From contig MKRX01000016.1 of NCBI GenBank assembly GCA_001898035.1, positions 67,371 through 131,370 of the forward strand: a stretch of 64,000 nt of DNA, given 5' to 3'. This DNA is from Armatimonadetes bacterium 55-13 (GTDB lineage: Bacteria; Armatimonadota; Fimbriimonadia; Fimbriimonadales; Fimbriimonadaceae). The notes under the pieces are model-generated. The model was not told the origin of the DNA. It made no database searches and worked only from the letters and a program-made list of their open reading frames with translations. How positions within the stretch are numbered: the first letter of the stretch is position 1; each line of letters begins with the position of its first letter. The position numbers and the translations under genes were made by a program. Positions 51,630-61,625 of the stretch are shown here, piece by piece.

Positions 51630-52673
51630 CTAGTTTCCAGGCTTCTTGAAAACGTCGTCCGAAACCTTAGCGTCGACCTTGGCGGTCTTGAAATCCATGA
51701 TCCACTGCTGACCATCGGCGAAGGTCACCACGACCTTCATCGGAACCTTGATACCATCCACTCCTTTATAGTTCGAGTAGTCAACGGTTGAAACCACCGT
51801 CCCCAAGGTTGAGCGCTTTAGATTGGTCGCTCTCAACAGCAATCCTGTCTTCGTGTCAAAGGACAGATCCTCGGTCGAGGTCGTGGACGCTCGCTGCCCT
51901 CTCACCGCAACAACTGGGGTCTTACCTACCGTGTCTTGTCCGGAGACCGCGGTGTTGCTCAATCCAGCAAAGTCATCATTTCCCCGCCAGGTACGTCCGA
52001 TGCGCTGGAAAACTGCCACGGGTTCGCCGAACATTGCCATCGCGCCGTACCATGTCGTCGAACCATCAGAACCGATCTTTCGATCACCAGCCGAGAGCAA
52101 GAATTTCCCACCCGAGGCCTGAATGAACTCAAGCGGTTTGGACTCCACCTTGTGCGTCGCATCGTTAGGCGCGGTCAGCGTTCCCGTTCTCACCAAGATC
52201 TTGCTGTCCTCACCGACTGCCTTCACGTGATTAGCAAAGTACTGCTCGGGTCTCAAGGCCCCTTCGAACCGCTTGTGCCGCAGACTCAACCCTTCCGGCA
52301 TGGCGACTCCCATCGGATGCTCCGCCCCTCGGTGACACGTCATACACGTCACTTCGGTCCGATTGTTGAAGTTCTTTGCGTTGATGTCGCGTTGCATCAA
52401 GATCATCTGGCGGGCCGTGTCTTTCGTTCGATTGTCGGCGGAATAGTCCTTAGGATCGTGACAGTCCTCGCACTCCATTTTTAGCGATGCTGCCATGAAC
52501 TGCATCGAGGGAATGAGATCGCTTGAAGGGACACCTTTGAAGACTTTGATGTTTGCGAATACTTCTTCGCACATCGGTTCCTTTTGCTTTTGCCCATCCT
52601 GTTGGGCAAAAGCAAACAAGAAAGGCATCGTAGCCAGGGCCAGGAGCATCGTGCGTTTGGAGAAGCATCGCAT
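51630..52673 (-). CDS. Reaction-centre-type multihaem cytochrome c subunit (PF02276-like), secreted
   Basis: The 347-residue protein has a signal peptide (about 1-23) and two haem c sites, CEDCH at 68-72 and CMTCH at 110-114, in the context VFKGVPSSDLIPSMQFMAASLKMECEDCH. That is the 'photosynthetic reaction centre cytochrome c subunit' family, found in non-phototrophs too. The C-terminal half (about 150-347) has a beta-rich DUF-like domain. It is probably an electron carrier in the periplasm. A TATAAT is only 5 bases before the ATG, so a leaderless mRNA is possible, unless the start is Met9. Confidence 0.82.
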   Translation of the reverse strand: MRCFSKRTMLLALATMPFLFAFAQQDGQKQKEPMCEEVFANIKVFKGVPSSDLIPSMQFMAASLKMECEDCHDPKDYSADNRTKDTARQMILMQRDINAKNFNNRTEVTCMTCHRGAEHPMGVAMPEGLSLRHKRFEGALRPEQYFANHVKAVGEDSKILVRTGTLTAPNDATHKVESKPLEFIQASGGKFLLSAGDRKIGSDGSTTWYGAMAMFGEPVAVFQRIGRTWRGNDDFAGLSNTAVSGQDTVGKTPVVAVRGQRASTTSTEDLSFDTKTGLLLRATNLKRSTLGTVVSTVDYSNYKGVDGIKVPMKVVVTFADGQQWIMDFKTAKVDAKVSDDVFKKPGN

Positions 52674-52740
52674 GGCTAATTATAGTTTTAGCCAGGTAAA
52701 TTAGCCGGTCCAAATGCCAACTAATTGAGAATTTGCATCG

Positions 52741-53241
52741 ATGAAATCCGCCCACGAGAAAGTAGAACAGGAAATCAGCGAAGGAAAACTTGGCATCGCT
52801 CGAGACCGCCTTCAGGGTCTCGTCCGTTCCTATCCCTTGGACTTCGCCCTCCGGTCACGCCTTGGCGATGTCTATTCCATGCTCGATTACCCCCGAGACG
52901 CTGGAAAGTGGTGGTTTCTCGATGAAGAACTCACCGAAGAAAAAAACGAAGCCATCGACGAGTTCATCCGATGGTGCCGCAACGACCCGCAAATCATTTT
53001 GCGACAACTTAAACTGGGCTTCCATCCCGAGGAACTGCCGTCAGCCGTCCGTCAGAGAATCCTAGACCAAATTGACGAGTGTGTGCGGCGGGGACTCGAA
53101 CCGCCAAAGATCCCTGAAAAGGAGCATCCGCCAATAGGGAGATTCTGGGGTCATGTACTCATGTGGGGCTGTCTCTTGGTTGTGATTGCCATTCTCTTTC
53201 TGGCCTTCATTGGATTTCAATCTCTCATCCACGCAAAATAA
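52741..53241 (+). CDS. DUF6584-like TPR-type protein with C-terminal membrane helix
   Basis: The 166-residue protein begins EQEISEGKLGIARDRLQGLVRSYPLDFALRSRLGDVYSMLDYPRDAGKWWFL, the DUF6584 pattern (two TPR-like helices pairs). A linker follows, then one membrane helix at about 138-160. It would expose the TPR part to the cytoplasm. Function unknown. Confidence 0.82.
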   Translation: MKSAHEKVEQEISEGKLGIARDRLQGLVRSYPLDFALRSRLGDVYSMLDYPRDAGKWWFLDEELTEEKNEAIDEFIRWCRNDPQIILRQLKLGFHPEELPSAVRQRILDQIDECVRRGLEPPKIPEKEHPPIGRFWGHVLMWGCLLVVIAILFLAFIGFQSLIHAK

Positions 53242-53350
53242 GTTCCATCTCTGAAGGCACTAGCTTGGAGATGCATATCCGAATATAGGGCTTCGATATC
53301 GGCATAGTGCTAAGTGTCTTATGCTCAGTCTAGCCGCCGAGCAAAAACAA

Positions 53351-53382
53351 AAAGGCCCCCGCTCCAATAAGAGCGAGGGCCC
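53351..53382 (-). terminator. Rho-independent terminator of the groES-groEL operon
   Basis: Stem GGCCCTCGCTC with GAGCGGGGGCC around a short TTATTG loop, then TTTTTGTTTTT on the minus strand; it lies 36 bases downstream of the groEL stop. A second weak hairpin (CGAATCG/CGATTCG) sits at 53385-53405. Confidence 0.92.
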
Positions 53383-53417
53383 TCCGAATCGCCAATTCCG
53401 ATTCGCGAGTTCCTAAC

Positions 53418-55112
<1,695 letters not shown>

Positions 55113-55121
55113 TTAAATCTG

Positions 55122-55508
55122 CTAGGTGGTCGATACCGTGGCTTTTGAAGTCAAATCGGATTCGACTTTGAGGGCAAGGTTTCGTAATCGAACTCCAAGG
55201 TCCCTCGCTCGGTCTTCAAATCCAATCATCTCTTCTGATGGGATCATTTCGAGGTCCGAGGCAATCATAAAGAGCGTTTCTGTTTCGTTTAGAGATCCAA
55301 GAGAAATCCTCAAGAATCGGAGGAATTCGCCAGCAGAATCTCGCCCTGCCCCTTCAGCGGTGTTCGCCGGTATCGAAACCGCCGCCCGCCGAATCTGGCT
55401 GATCAACCCAAATTGCTCTTCACGAGGAAAACTATCCGTTAGCCGATAGCAGAGCACTGCTAACTCGCGCCCTAACCGCCAAACTTCTAGCTTTCTGTAG
55501 TCCCGCAT
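55122..55508 (-). CDS. Four-helix-bundle protein (TIGR02436-like, 23S-rRNA intervening-sequence type)
   Basis: From ATG 55508 the protein has 128 residues: MRDYRKLEVWRLGRELAVLCYR, FPREEQFGLISQIRRAAVSIPANTAEGAGR, then EFLRFLRISLGSLNETETLF. This is the four-helix-bundle family often found in intervening sequences of 23S rRNA genes and as stand-alone genes. It is unusual here between groES and groEL (56 and 69 bases away, same strand). An upstream TTG adds 8 residues, but the family generally starts at the MxDYRKLEVW block. Confidence 0.88.
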   Translation of the reverse strand: MRDYRKLEVWRLGRELAVLCYRLTDSFPREEQFGLISQIRRAAVSIPANTAEGAGRDSAGEFLRFLRISLGSLNETETLFMIASDLEMIPSEEMIGFEDRARDLGVRLRNLALKVESDLTSKATVSTT

Positions 55509-55564
55509 CCTCGTTCGCCATTGCTCAGCCAATGAAGGCTAAGCATAGCCACGCCAAGCCTCCC

Positions 55565-55855
55565 TTAGCCAATAATTGCGTAAATCTGGTCCTCGTCCAA
55601 GATCGTGTAGTCTTGGCCGTCGACGTTCACTTCGTTGCCGCCGTACTTGCTGAAAAGCACGCGGTCGCCAACTTTGACCGTCAGGGTGTTGCGCTCGCCG
55701 CTGTCCAGCGTGCGACCTTCGCCAACCGCGATGATCTTGCCCTCGGTGGGCTTCTTCTTGGCGGTGTCGGGAAGGTAAATACCGGAGGCCGTCTTCTCCT
55801 CCTGCTCCACGAGCTGAACGACGACCTTATCGCCGAGAGGCTTGAGATTTGCCAT
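55565..55855 (-). CDS. groES: Co-chaperonin GroES (Hsp10)
   Basis: The 96-residue protein has the GroES fold: [79 protein letters not shown]. It caps the GroEL ring. The start ATG is 46 bases downstream of a CIRCE-like operator; a GGAGGA lies about 15 bases before the ATG, farther than usual. Confidence 0.97.
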   Translation of the reverse strand: MANLKPLGDKVVVQLVEQEEKTASGIYLPDTAKKKPTEGKIIAVGEGRTLDSGERNTLTVKVGDRVLFSKYGGNEVNVDGQDYTILDEDQIYAIIG

Positions 55856-55900
55856 AGTTTCTTTTGGATTCCTCCGAATCGAATTCGTGTTTTGGCGCCT

Positions 55901-55927
55901 TTAGCAATCAAGCCAAAGGACTGCTAA
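55901..55927 (-). promoter_or_regulatory. CIRCE element 1 (HrcA operator)
   Basis: TTAGCAATC-N9-GACTGCTAA: 16 of the 18 consensus positions of CIRCE (TTAGCACTC-N9-GAGTGCTAA) and exact spacing (27 bp). It overlaps the expected transcription start of groES, as in classical HrcA control. Confidence 0.85.
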
Positions 55928-55958
55928 ATTGTACTTTCAGACCCACCGACGACGTCAA
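55928..55958 (-). promoter_or_regulatory. Sigma-70-type promoter of groES-groEL
   Basis: On the minus strand TTGACG (55958-55953) and TACAAT (55933-55928) are 19 bases apart, lying between two CIRCE-like sites. The expected start is within CIRCE element 1. Confidence 0.7.
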
Positions 55959-55964
55959 GGAAAA

Positions 55965-55991
55965 TTAGCAGAATCGGTCGATGACTGCTAA
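55965..55991 (-). promoter_or_regulatory. CIRCE-like element 2
   Basis: TTAGCAGAA-N9-GACTGCTAA: same 27-bp geometry as element 1, with 14 of 18 consensus positions. It lies just upstream of the -35 box and could bind a second HrcA dimer. The arms extend outwards (AAAATTAGCAG and CTGCTAATTTT, both 11 bp). Confidence 0.6.
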
Positions 55992-56076
55992 TTTTGGACC
56001 TTCTACCCAAAAGGAGTAAGAACGAAAGATTTCCAGGTATTTGAGCCAGTTTTCAGCGAAAACCATCTCATATCCT

Positions 56077-56105
56077 TTGACAATTTATTGAGAGATGCTT
56101 AAAAA
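56077..56105 (+). promoter_or_regulatory. Possible sigma-70 promoter of the PEP-CTERM gene
   Basis: TTGACA at 56077-56082, then a 17-base spacer, then TAAAAA at 56100-56105. The gene's GGAGG ribosome site and ATG (56143) follow at a fitting distance. Confidence 0.55.
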
Positions 56106-56142
56106 GGAAGCAGGTTCGCATTGCGATTCCACTGGAGGGATC

Positions 56143-57033
56143 ATGAATCGATTTGTTTTTGCGCTTCTCGCCGTCGGGGCCGTTGCTACCGTCGGCGCAC
56201 AGAGTTTCTACGCCAGTACAGACAAGTTCGGATATACCGGCGTCGTTACGCGATACAACACCTTGTCCGATGCTCAATCGGAAACGAACGGGCAGGGCAC
56301 CTTCGACGTTTCCCAGCGAGATGCCGGGATCTACTTCGTAAACAATCGTCCCAGCTTCGATGTCGATAGCAATATCTTCCTGACTGCCTGGTGGTACACC
56401 ACCCAAGCCAACACGAACGGATTCCCGATGGATGATCCCTCCGGAGATCGATACTACAGTGGATGGGGCAATCCCAACAACACCGACAACTCATTCGTTC
56501 AACTCTATGACGACAATGGGGATACGGACGTATTCCAGATGGCAGGCTGGACGTCAAATGCTCATGACACCTTCCTCGTTCACGTCGATGGCGTCAACGC
56601 AATGCACTCAGTTTCCCCCGACGGAAACGACTACACCAGATTCTGGAATGCCGGCGATCCCGACGTAGGTGCAGAAGGCACGAAGGGTGACTTCATCAAC
56701 TACTCTTTCGACCTCATGGCATATGGACTCGTGAGTTCGGATACAGGCGGCGGATTCTTTGAGTCTTCTAACCATCCGACGCATATCGAAGGATCATTTA
56801 CCGGAATCTTCCAGAATGTCAGCACGACATCTCCAATCAGCAACGGCTTCTACAAGTTCTCACTGACTTTCAACGATACGAATTGGGCGTTTAGCCAAGG
56901 CGATGCCGCGCTCAATGGCGACTTCAGCCTCAGTGGATTCGGTGCCGGGGCCGCGCCGGTTCCAGAGCCTGCCACCATGGCCGCACTAGGAATGGGAGCC
57001 ATTGCGCTCCTTCGAAAACGGCGAAAGCTCTGA
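56143..57033 (+). CDS. PEP-CTERM surface protein (second copy)
   Basis: From ATG 56143 (GGAGG 5 bases upstream) the protein has 296 residues: signal peptide (1-18, ending near VGAQS), a beta-rich body with repeated Asp/Gly/Ser-rich loops, and the C-terminal VPEPATMAALGMGAIALLRKRRKL. That gives the PEP motif, hydrophobic helix and basic tail of exosortase substrates. No known enzyme motif in the body; function unknown. Confidence 0.86.
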   Translation: MNRFVFALLAVGAVATVGAQSFYASTDKFGYTGVVTRYNTLSDAQSETNGQGTFDVSQRDAGIYFVNNRPSFDVDSNIFLTAWWYTTQANTNGFPMDDPSGDRYYSGWGNPNNTDNSFVQLYDDNGDTDVFQMAGWTSNAHDTFLVHVDGVNAMHSVSPDGNDYTRFWNAGDPDVGAEGTKGDFINYSFDLMAYGLVSSDTGGGFFESSNHPTHIEGSFTGIFQNVSTTSPISNGFYKFSLTFNDTNWAFSQGDAALNGDFSLSGFGAGAAPVPEPATMAALGMGAIALLRKRRKL

Positions 57034-57042
57034 GCTTCGGTA

Positions 57043-57073
57043 GGTCCCTCTGTCACACTGTCGCAGAGGGACC
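57043..57073 (+). terminator. Hairpin downstream of the PEP-CTERM gene
   Basis: A 10-bp perfect stem (GGTCCCTCTG and CAGAGGGACC) with an 11-base loop, 10 bases after the gene stop. No T-run follows, so it could be a weak terminator or mRNA-protecting hairpin. Confidence 0.6.
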
Positions 57074-57152
57074 CAATCCACGGCCCACAAATCCTCTTCC
57101 GGCTGGACAGGTAATCCTCTTATAATCAAGATTCCTGCACTTACACCTGAAC

Positions 57153-58631
57153 ATGCCGGCAAAACAACAAGACGAAGTGGCACTCGGCCACGAGCCACCA
57201 CCATCCATGAGAGGTTCTGGTTCGTGGATTAACGAAGCGGAAGCCTTCCTGTCGGAAGAGGGCCGAACCGCCAAAATTGTGCGGACTTATGCCTGGGTCG
57301 TGCTACTTGTTGCCTTTTTCAATCTTCTGTTGATGCTTCCGTTCCCGATGCCAGCGGTAGCCAGATTCATGACGGCGAGTCACGTGGTCATCAGCGCCGT
57401 CCCCACACTTTTATTATTACGCTGGAAGAAGATTCGGGCCGCAGCCTACTGGATTGTCACCGTTTCGTGGTCAATTATCGCCGTTAACGGCTTCATATTG
57501 AACTCACCTTCCAGGGTCAGCATCAATTGGGTCTTCCTGGTTCTCTCAATTGCCGCCATAACGTTAGGGCGCAGGGCAACCATTGTATTCGGCGCCTTAA
57601 CCGTCGTTCTCAACATCCTGCTTTACTTCTCAAACGTCAACCAATGGTTTCCGGAAACTCCGTTGCAGAAGCCCCTCGCCTCCACAGTTGTCCTGGTTCA
57701 GCAGTCGATCGTGTGGCCAATCGTTCTATGGGTCACCATCAGCGTCTTCAGACAGGGGCTCGTCCACCTGGAGAATAATCTGGCGACGCTTCAAGAGACG
57801 ACCGTAGCGCTTCAGGATGAAGTCGATCAACGTTGCCGCGCTGAAGTCAGCGTGAGTGAACTCAACGAAGAGTTGCGCACGATCAACAGTGAACTAGAGT
57901 CGAGGGTACAGACGCGAACAGAACAGCTTAGGCAAGCTAATACCGATCTGGAAATGTTCGCCGCCAGGATCTCACATGACCTTCGCGCGCCACTTCGCTC
58001 CATTAACGGCTTCGCAACTATCCTGAAAGAGGATGAACCCAACCTTACGGATGATTCCAAGCAAATGCTGGATCGCATTCAAAAGAGTTCCGTTCATATG
58101 AGTGAAATGATTGATGCCGTCCTGCGATTCGCGCGGGTTGGGCGTGAAGGGCTGAGAATTGCGCCCGTCGACCTCAATGAGATCATTCGCGCGTCACTGG
58201 ACGTCTTCCTGGCCCATGACGATGGTTCGAACCTCAAAATCCACTGCCCGAAATTGCCGACGATTGAGGCCGATCCAATTCTGCTTCGACAGGCGCTCGA
58301 CAATCTTATCGGCAATGCCATCAAGTTCTCGGCGACAAGTCCACGACCAGAGTTGTGGTTTCAAAGTAGCGAAGAAGACGGTCGGTTCTGCCTTGAAATT
58401 CACGACAACGGCATTGGTTTCCCAGAAGGCGATCCGAACAAGGTATTCGAGCCCTTCCTGCGCCTCCATGGCAAAGAATATGATGGCGTTGGCTTGGGCC
58501 TAGCCACCGTCAAGCGAATCGTCGAGTTACACGGAGGAAGCATTGAAGCGATGAAGTCGAACCTGGGAAGTGCGGCATTTAAGATTCGCCTCCCTCGCCA
58601 TGCATCGGCGGCCGTAGAAACTCCGGCCTAA
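57153..58631 (+). CDS. Membrane sensor histidine kinase
   Basis: The 492-residue protein has five or six N-terminal membrane segments (about 45-200), a coiled coil (about 205-265), a HisKA domain with phosphorylated His275 (ARISHDLRAPLRS), and a HATPase domain (DNLIGNAIKF, HDNGIGFPEG, GVGLGLATVKRIVELHGG). It autophosphorylates in response to a membrane-sensed signal. No partner regulator gene lies next to it. A TATAAT at 57121-57126 lies 27 bases upstream of the ATG. Confidence 0.9.
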   Translation: MPAKQQDEVALGHEPPPSMRGSGSWINEAEAFLSEEGRTAKIVRTYAWVVLLVAFFNLLLMLPFPMPAVARFMTASHVVISAVPTLLLLRWKKIRAAAYWIVTVSWSIIAVNGFILNSPSRVSINWVFLVLSIAAITLGRRATIVFGALTVVLNILLYFSNVNQWFPETPLQKPLASTVVLVQQSIVWPIVLWVTISVFRQGLVHLENNLATLQETTVALQDEVDQRCRAEVSVSELNEELRTINSELESRVQTRTEQLRQANTDLEMFAARISHDLRAPLRSINGFATILKEDEPNLTDDSKQMLDRIQKSSVHMSEMIDAVLRFARVGREGLRIAPVDLNEIIRASLDVFLAHDDGSNLKIHCPKLPTIEADPILLRQALDNLIGNAIKFSATSPRPELWFQSSEEDGRFCLEIHDNGIGFPEGDPNKVFEPFLRLHGKEYDGVGLGLATVKRIVELHGGSIEAMKSNLGSAAFKIRLPRHASAAVETPA

Positions 58632-58677
58632 GTCCTTGCCACTGGACTCACCCGCCGTGGTAGAATCTTTCCCTCGC

Positions 58678-58753
58678 CCGGACGTAGCTCAACGGATAGA
58701 GCATCAGTCTTCGGAACTGAGGGTTGGGGGTTCGAATCCCTTCGTCCGGGCCA
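58678..58753 (+). tRNA. tRNA-Arg (anticodon TCG)
   Basis: A 76-base cloverleaf including a coded CCA: acceptor CCGGACG with CGTCCGG and discriminator G, D-arm GCTC/GAGC, anticodon stem TCAGT/ACTGA with loop CTTCGGA (anticodon TCG at 58711-58713), T-loop TTCGAAT. It reads CGA Arg codons. The T-stem has two G-U pairs. Confidence 0.95.
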
Positions 58754-58833
58754 CTCCTCTTTAACCCCTTCCCTAGCTTTTGAAGCAGGCCAAGAACTCA
58801 ATCGCTGAGTCCTTGACCATCGCAGATGTTTCG

Positions 58834-59643
58834 CTAAGGCGTCACGGTCAAGCCCAAGAACTCCGCTCCGCCTTTGTAGCAGATCAGTTTCGCGGTGTTG
58901 CCGGTTCCAATCGTCGTCGCCGGAGCGCTCGCCGTCAGGTAGCTGACAATCTGCGCCTCCAACGCGTTCAGCACGGTCATCGTTGCAATGGTATAGCCAT
59001 TGGCATCTACTGAAACCACTGCCGAGCCGATGATTACGGGCCGCACGTAGTACCTCGCCCCGTCCACAATAACCGTTGTATCGGGGTCATAACCAGAGGA
59101 TGGAGGCCAGGAATAGGACATTCCAAAAAAGGGAGACATTCCTGGGCCGGAGCCCGTCCAGAGCGCTTGGACGTTAAACAGTGCGTTCCAACCCCACAAT
59201 CCCAGAGAAACGGTTCCGGCGATATTGTAAGAAGTCTGGGAGATCTGCTGCATTCGTTCCAGCGAATAGCCGTAGACGTTACTGCTAACGCTGGCGGATG
59301 GGGGCACGTCTGTTGGAAGATCTGGCACCCACTCGTAGATATAGGTGTAATAGGAGTCGACCGTCGGAATGTAACTCACCATCCCTGGATTCGAAATGGT
59401 GATCTTCTTGAACATGTCGTCCTCTTCGCCATAGAAGGCAAAAGGTCCAGAGCCATAGACGCTGAGAGCCGGCAAGGTGACAGTTGCCGTTCGCCCAGAG
59501 TGTCGGGTCACATCGGGCCCGGAAGTGGTAGAGCCTAAGATTGATTCATCCATCGACCGGACTTTCCAATGACCAGCCATGGCAAAGGTGGATAGAGACA
59601 AACTAACGATTGCCGCCAATGCGGATTTAAGCAGTAATTTCAT
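58834..59643 (-). CDS. Secreted protein of unknown function (269 aa)
   Basis: From ATG 59643 (AGGAGG 4 bases upstream) the protein has a signal peptide (1-23, ending at AMA) and a beta-rich, Ser/Thr/Tyr-rich body. There is a repeated W-x-P pattern but no known motif. I do not recognise it. The gene stands between the tRNA and the redoxin gene; its role is not predictable. Confidence 0.6.
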   Translation of the reverse strand: MKLLLKSALAAIVSLSLSTFAMAGHWKVRSMDESILGSTTSGPDVTRHSGRTATVTLPALSVYGSGPFAFYGEEDDMFKKITISNPGMVSYIPTVDSYYTYIYEWVPDLPTDVPPSASVSSNVYGYSLERMQQISQTSYNIAGTVSLGLWGWNALFNVQALWTGSGPGMSPFFGMSYSWPPSSGYDPDTTVIVDGARYYVRPVIIGSAVVSVDANGYTIATMTVLNALEAQIVSYLTASAPATTIGTGNTAKLICYKGGAEFLGLTVTP

Positions 59644-59737
59644 GGTCCTCCTAAGAGACAAGTACACAGTAAATATACTGCAGTACTGGAACTTTCCCAT
59701 GAATGAACGGACTGAAGCAAAAACTCAATCGTCGTTG

Positions 59738-60382
59738 CTAGAAATAACAACCTGACGACCGCTCTTTAGGAACGTACTGTGCATCAAAAGGACGCACCTT
59801 TTCTCCAACTTCCTTGGCCATCTTGGAGTTCATTTCTTCCATCATGTCCACGCTGTATCCTGGCCACATCTCAACGATCTCACCTTCTCTTGATATCAAG
59901 GCGCAGTACACCGACTGTCTTGCCCTGTATGCGTGAATGATCTTTTTGTCTGGATCGGGCACCACAGGAAAAATCGGCCGATAGTCGGAGACCCACGCTC
60001 TTCCTTTTTGTGGGTCGTCATTGATGACCCCGATGAAATCCACCTTCCCTTCCCAATGCTTGGCAAAGTTGTTGAAAATCGGCTGGGCATCGATGCTGCA
60101 AGGGCATCCATCCAGAATAAAAAGCACGAACTGCGGCTTCTGTCGCCCCTTTCCCGCGATGGAAGCTGGTGCGCCTTTGACGTCTTTCAAAGAAAAGCTG
60201 GGGGCCACTTTGCGAGCCATCGCCTGAGTCGCAACGATCATGTCTTGGGTAACTGGGTGATGAACCTGACTGAAGTCGATCCCTAAGTCCTTTGCCGCGC
60301 CAGGCTTTGCGCTGACGAACATAGCGACCCCGGCGCAGAATAGGCCGATGCCAATAGGGACCGTGAACCTTGCGAGTTTCAT
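59738..60382 (-). CDS. Membrane-anchored redoxin (AhpC/TSA-like)
   Basis: From ATG 60382 the protein has 214 residues: an N-terminal hydrophobic segment (about 7-25) and a thioredoxin fold with LDGCPCSIDAQPIFNN, which has two cysteines (CPC) in place of a CxxC motif. The chain ends with SSGCYF, adding a third cysteine. It probably reduces peroxides or a redox partner outside the cytoplasm. It is 13 bases from moeA on the same strand. Confidence 0.78.
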   Translation of the reverse strand: MKLARFTVPIGIGLFCAGVAMFVSAKPGAAKDLGIDFSQVHHPVTQDMIVATQAMARKVAPSFSLKDVKGAPASIAGKGRQKPQFVLFILDGCPCSIDAQPIFNNFAKHWEGKVDFIGVINDDPQKGRAWVSDYRPIFPVVPDPDKKIIHAYRARQSVYCALISREGEIVEMWPGYSVDMMEEMNSKMAKEVGEKVRPFDAQYVPKERSSGCYF

Positions 60383-60395
60383 GATCCTGGGCAGT

Positions 60396-61592
60396 TTACC
60401 GATCCCGTCCCGGAAGACGCAGGACCGACACCGCATCTCCATCGAATACATCCCGGTCTGCGGGAAGTCGGGCAAGGCCCCGCGCAAGGGCAAGCGATCG
60501 CAATCCAAACGATGCCTGCTCGGAGACCGCTGTAACTCCTCCCCCTCGCCACTCGACGCGCTGAAAATCCTCTCGCCCCATGGCTAGATGAGTTCCTACA
60601 TAACGCACCTCGTCCCACATCGGAGCACATTCAGAAGCTCCCTCCAAACTTCGAATGGCCTCTCGTACAAAGACCTCAAATCCCACAAACCCGCTGGCAG
60701 GATTGCCAGGCAGACCAAATATCAGGCAAGATCCGATGCTTCCAAATAAGATGGGCTTTCCTGGCCTCATGGAAACACCGTGAAAATGAATGTGCCCCAA
60801 CTCGCGAATGGCCCGTGGAACGAAGTCGCGATCTCCGACCGAGGCTCCTCCACTTAAAAGGATAAGGTCGACCACTTGAGCGAGCCCAAAAAGCTCTGTG
60901 CAAAAGGATTCAAATTCGTCCGGCCAATGGATCTTAGTGACTTGCACCACTCCCGCCGAATGCCCCAACGTCTCCAACATTGGACCATTGGCGTCCCGGA
61001 CTTGCGCTGCACCCGGTACGGAATGTTCGTCAACAATCTCATCGCCTGTGGTGACGATGGCCACCGAGACGCTTTCAGAGACCGAGACCTTTCGAATCCC
61101 TTGCGCGGCCAGCAGGCCTCGTGACCCTGCGTTAATCCGGTGGCCGATGGGAAGCAAGACATCTCCAACGCCGCCGTCACTACCTCGAAGTCGAAGATGA
61201 CTCCCTTCTGCAACGGCTTCTTCAAGGACCGCGAAGTCTCCGATTCGTTTGACATCTTCCTGCATGGCGATGCCAAACGTGTTGGATGGAGTCGGGGCGC
61301 CCGTCATAACGCGGATGCATTCTCCCGGCTCGATTGTTGGCGCCTCAACGTCTCCCGCAAAGGTTGTATTTCGGATGCGCAGACGTCTTCCAGCATCCGC
61401 GTCTTCGCGCGTTCCTATCGCATACCCGTCCACCGCCGAATTGTCGAACCGAGGATAGGCGTCGACCGCAAAGATCTCCTTGGCCAAAACGCGGCCAACG
61501 CAGTCGGATGTGGGGACCTCACAGACACGGCCATGGCCTTTCAAGTGCTCCCGCATGATGCCTAACGCCTCATCATAGGTTAGCAATCCCAT
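60396..61592 (-). CDS. moeA: Molybdopterin molybdenumtransferase (MoeA)
   Basis: From ATG 61592 the protein has 398 residues. TYDEALGIMREHL, YPRFDNSAVDGYAI, MTGAPTPSN, VAIVTTGDEIVD, ILLSGGASVGDRDFVPRAI and IFGLPGNPASGFVGFEVFV are MoeA blocks. It inserts molybdate into molybdopterin to give Mo cofactor, so this organism should use a molybdoenzyme. A long upstream extension (to 61763) is not conserved. Head-to-head with the kinase gene (33 bases apart). Confidence 0.92.
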   Translation of the reverse strand: MGLLTYDEALGIMREHLKGHGRVCEVPTSDCVGRVLAKEIFAVDAYPRFDNSAVDGYAIGTREDADAGRRLRIRNTTFAGDVEAPTIEPGECIRVMTGAPTPSNTFGIAMQEDVKRIGDFAVLEEAVAEGSHLRLRGSDGGVGDVLLPIGHRINAGSRGLLAAQGIRKVSVSESVSVAIVTTGDEIVDEHSVPGAAQVRDANGPMLETLGHSAGVVQVTKIHWPDEFESFCTELFGLAQVVDLILLSGGASVGDRDFVPRAIRELGHIHFHGVSMRPGKPILFGSIGSCLIFGLPGNPASGFVGFEVFVREAIRSLEGASECAPMWDEVRYVGTHLAMGREDFQRVEWRGGGVTAVSEQASFGLRSLALARGLARLPADRDVFDGDAVSVLRLPGRDR

Positions 61593-61625
61593 ACGCCAGA
61601 TTGGCACACTCAGCCACAATGAAAC

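Noticed and set aside
52745-52765. Upstream alternative starts for the DUF6584-like protein
   Set aside because: The ATG at 52741 already begins the conserved region; no better ribosome site further upstream.
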